From an uncultured Eubacteriales bacterium (GTDB lineage: Bacteria > Bacillota > Clostridia > Christensenellales > Borkfalkiaceae): a stretch of 24,788 bases of DNA. This document shows, one piece after another, positions 23,374-24,788 of this stretch. The DNA is taken from assembly GCA_905210545.1 (NCBI GenBank), contig CAJLXC010000020.1:1-24788 (forward strand), read 5' to 3'. The translations under genes were made by a program, and so were the position numbers. Numbering within the stretch: the stretch's first letter is position 1; each line of letters begins with the position of its first letter. The notes under the pieces are model-generated. The model ran no database searches. It was not told the DNA's origin and saw only the letters and a list, made by a program, of their open reading frames with translations.

Positions 23374-24681
23374 ATGAACACGATAAGGATAGAGAAAGAA
23401 AAGAAGCTGGGAAAGATCAAGCCGATGCACTGCGGAAACAACGTAGCGGGGCTTGGGGGGGATTGCAACGGGCTGTATAAAGATTTAAAAATACCGTATA
23501 CGCGGTTGCACGATTCGGCAACGATAGAAAGACATTTGGTAGACACGACGTCTGTTTTCCCGAATTTCGACGCGGACGAAAACAATCCTTTAAGCTACGA
23601 TTTTGCGTTCACGGATTTTTATCTGCAAAACATAATTAAAACGGGGATGAAGCCGTATTACAGATTAGGCGTGACGATAGAGAATTACGCGTATATAAAA
23701 GCGTATAACATACACCCGCCGAAAGATTTCAAGAAATGGGCAAGGATATGCGAACACATAATAATGCACTATAACGAAGGCTGGAATAACGGATACAGCT
23801 ACGGGATAGAATACTGGGAGATCTGGAACGAACCGGAAAACAGTCGCGATCCCGCGCGGAATCAGATGTGGACGGGAACGTTTGAAGAGCTTATCGAACT
23901 GTACGAAGTGACCGCGAATCATTTAAAGAACCGCTTTCCGGGAATAAAGGTAGGCGGTTACGGGTCGTGCGGGTTTTATTCTATATTGAACGAAACCGCG
24001 GGAGACGCGGCGTGCGTAACGGAAGATACCGATTATTTTATCGAGTGCGCGAATAAGTTTTTAAAGACGATATCTTCGTCGAAGCATAAAGCTCCGCTCG
24101 ACTTTTTCTCGTGGCACTCGTACGGGACGTGCGAAAAGAACGTAAAATTTGCGAGATACGTAAGAAAGCTTTTAGACGATTACGGGTTTAAGAAGACGGA
24201 AAGTCACCTTAACGAATGGAATCCGTCTATGTGGATAAAGGGAACGCTTATAGACAGCTCGAATATACTTGCAAATATGCTGGCGTTGCAGAACGAGCCG
24301 CTGGATATGGCGATGTATTACCAGTTCAGAGTGGGAACGGATTATAACAGTCTGATAGATCCGTTAAAGAAGAATCCTATGAAAGGGTATTACGCGTTTA
24401 AGGCGTTTTCGTATCTGTACGAAAAGAAGGAACAGGTAAAAGTAACGTCGTACGGAGACGGAGGGATATATTATGCGGGAGCATACGACGGAAACGAAGG
24501 CGTGCTTGTGATAACGAACAATTCCAACACCGTAAACTGGACGGTGCTTGAAGGAATAGAAGTAAAGGAAGTAAAGCTTATAACCGAGCGGAACGACGAT
24601 AATCTCGATACGATGAAAGGTGGAAACAAAACACAATTCGATTTATTTCCTTTCGAGTCGGCGGTAATAATATTCAACTGA
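23374..24681 (+). CDS. GH39-like retaining glycosidase
   Basis: 435 residues, no signal peptide. The TIM barrel carries the clan A signature YWEIWNEPEN with acid/base Glu153, and a second motif ESHLNEWNPS with likely nucleophile Glu281, as in GH39 enzymes (beta-xylosidases and alpha-L-iduronidases). The start of the barrel (IPYTRLHDS, 40-48) is also typical of GH39. The C-terminal about 90 residues form a beta-sandwich. It could remove xylose, iduronic acid or a related unit from the imported oligosaccharide. TAGGAG lies 7 bases before the ATG. It is the last complete gene, and the operon may continue beyond the window. Confidence 0.85.
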   Translation: MNTIRIEKEKKLGKIKPMHCGNNVAGLGGDCNGLYKDLKIPYTRLHDSATIERHLVDTTSVFPNFDADENNPLSYDFAFTDFYLQNIIKTGMKPYYRLGVTIENYAYIKAYNIHPPKDFKKWARICEHIIMHYNEGWNNGYSYGIEYWEIWNEPENSRDPARNQMWTGTFEELIELYEVTANHLKNRFPGIKVGGYGSCGFYSILNETAGDAACVTEDTDYFIECANKFLKTISSSKHKAPLDFFSWHSYGTCEKNVKFARYVRKLLDDYGFKKTESHLNEWNPSMWIKGTLIDSSNILANMLALQNEPLDMAMYYQFRVGTDYNSLIDPLKKNPMKGYYAFKAFSYLYEKKEQVKVTSYGDGGIYYAGAYDGNEGVLVITNNSNTVNWTVLEGIEVKEVKLITERNDDNLDTMKGGNKTQFDLFPFESAVIIFN

Positions 24682-24788
24682 AAAACCCTTTTTTGTGAGA
24701 AATAGTTATAGAGCGACGTTTATAGCCCTTTTTTGCAACATTCTGAAAAAATTTTGAACTTATAAAATTGTCCCGGCAGTCAGAGACT
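24682..24788. other. Right edge, no gene seen
   Basis: About 107 AT-rich bases. Two CCCTTTTTTG motifs are present but no stem, so no convincing terminator. I see no ORF or promoter. Confidence 0.4.

Overview
The window looks like a chromosomal segment of an uncultured Clostridia-type bacterium (Bacillota), probably host-associated. Reasons: strong AGGAG-type ribosome sites, sigma-A promoters, a peptidase M24 gene directly followed by efp, moderately AT-leaning coding DNA, and intracellular sugar catabolism typical of gut Firmicutes. The exact taxon cannot be read from the sequence.

Left part (1-8.6 kb). A repeat-bearing edge (1-141) precedes a 38-codon small ORF and a monocistronic GNAT-like gene with a strong terminator. 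Facing it is a five-gene minus-strand operon (6785 to 1709). It encodes a family-4 glycosyltransferase, the GDP-D-glycero-alpha-D-manno-heptose pathway (HddA kinase, a fused HddC guanylyltransferase/GmhB phosphatase, and GmhA isomerase) and an exported or anchored protein of unknown function. Sedoheptulose 7-phosphate would be converted to GDP-heptose, probably for a cell-surface or S-layer glycan. The M24 peptidase and efp genes diverge from this operon and end at a clear terminator.

Middle (8.6-11.5 kb). A cytoplasmic GH29 alpha-L-fucosidase gene sits alone between clusters of short dispersed repeats. An AraC-family regulator gene, on the minus strand, abuts the second cluster and is divergent from the next operon.

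Right part (11.5-24.7 kb). A long plus-strand locus contains a 952-residue GH106-like hydrolase, a 1006-residue protein that looks like an undescribed glycosidase, FucU mutarotase, FucI isomerase, an oligogalacturonate-lyase-like beta-propeller protein, a TIM-barrel sugar isomerase/epimerase, an MFS transporter and a GH39-like glycosidase. None of the enzymes has a signal peptide. The inferred picture is uptake of a small fucosylated (possibly also rhamnosylated or uronic-acid) oligosaccharide, cytoplasmic cleavage, and isomerisation of L-fucose to L-fuculose. No fuculokinase or aldolase is visible before the right edge.

Main second-look items: the 1006-residue putative glycosidase and beta-propeller enzyme inside a fuc operon; two genes whose textbook promoters place the transcript start on the AUG (leaderless mRNAs); a 3' remnant of a second epimerase gene behind the MFS gene, a fossil of gene replacement; an approximately 85-bp repeat in inverted orientation bracketing the first 10 kb; and a direct repeat in the regulatory region between araC and the fuc locus.
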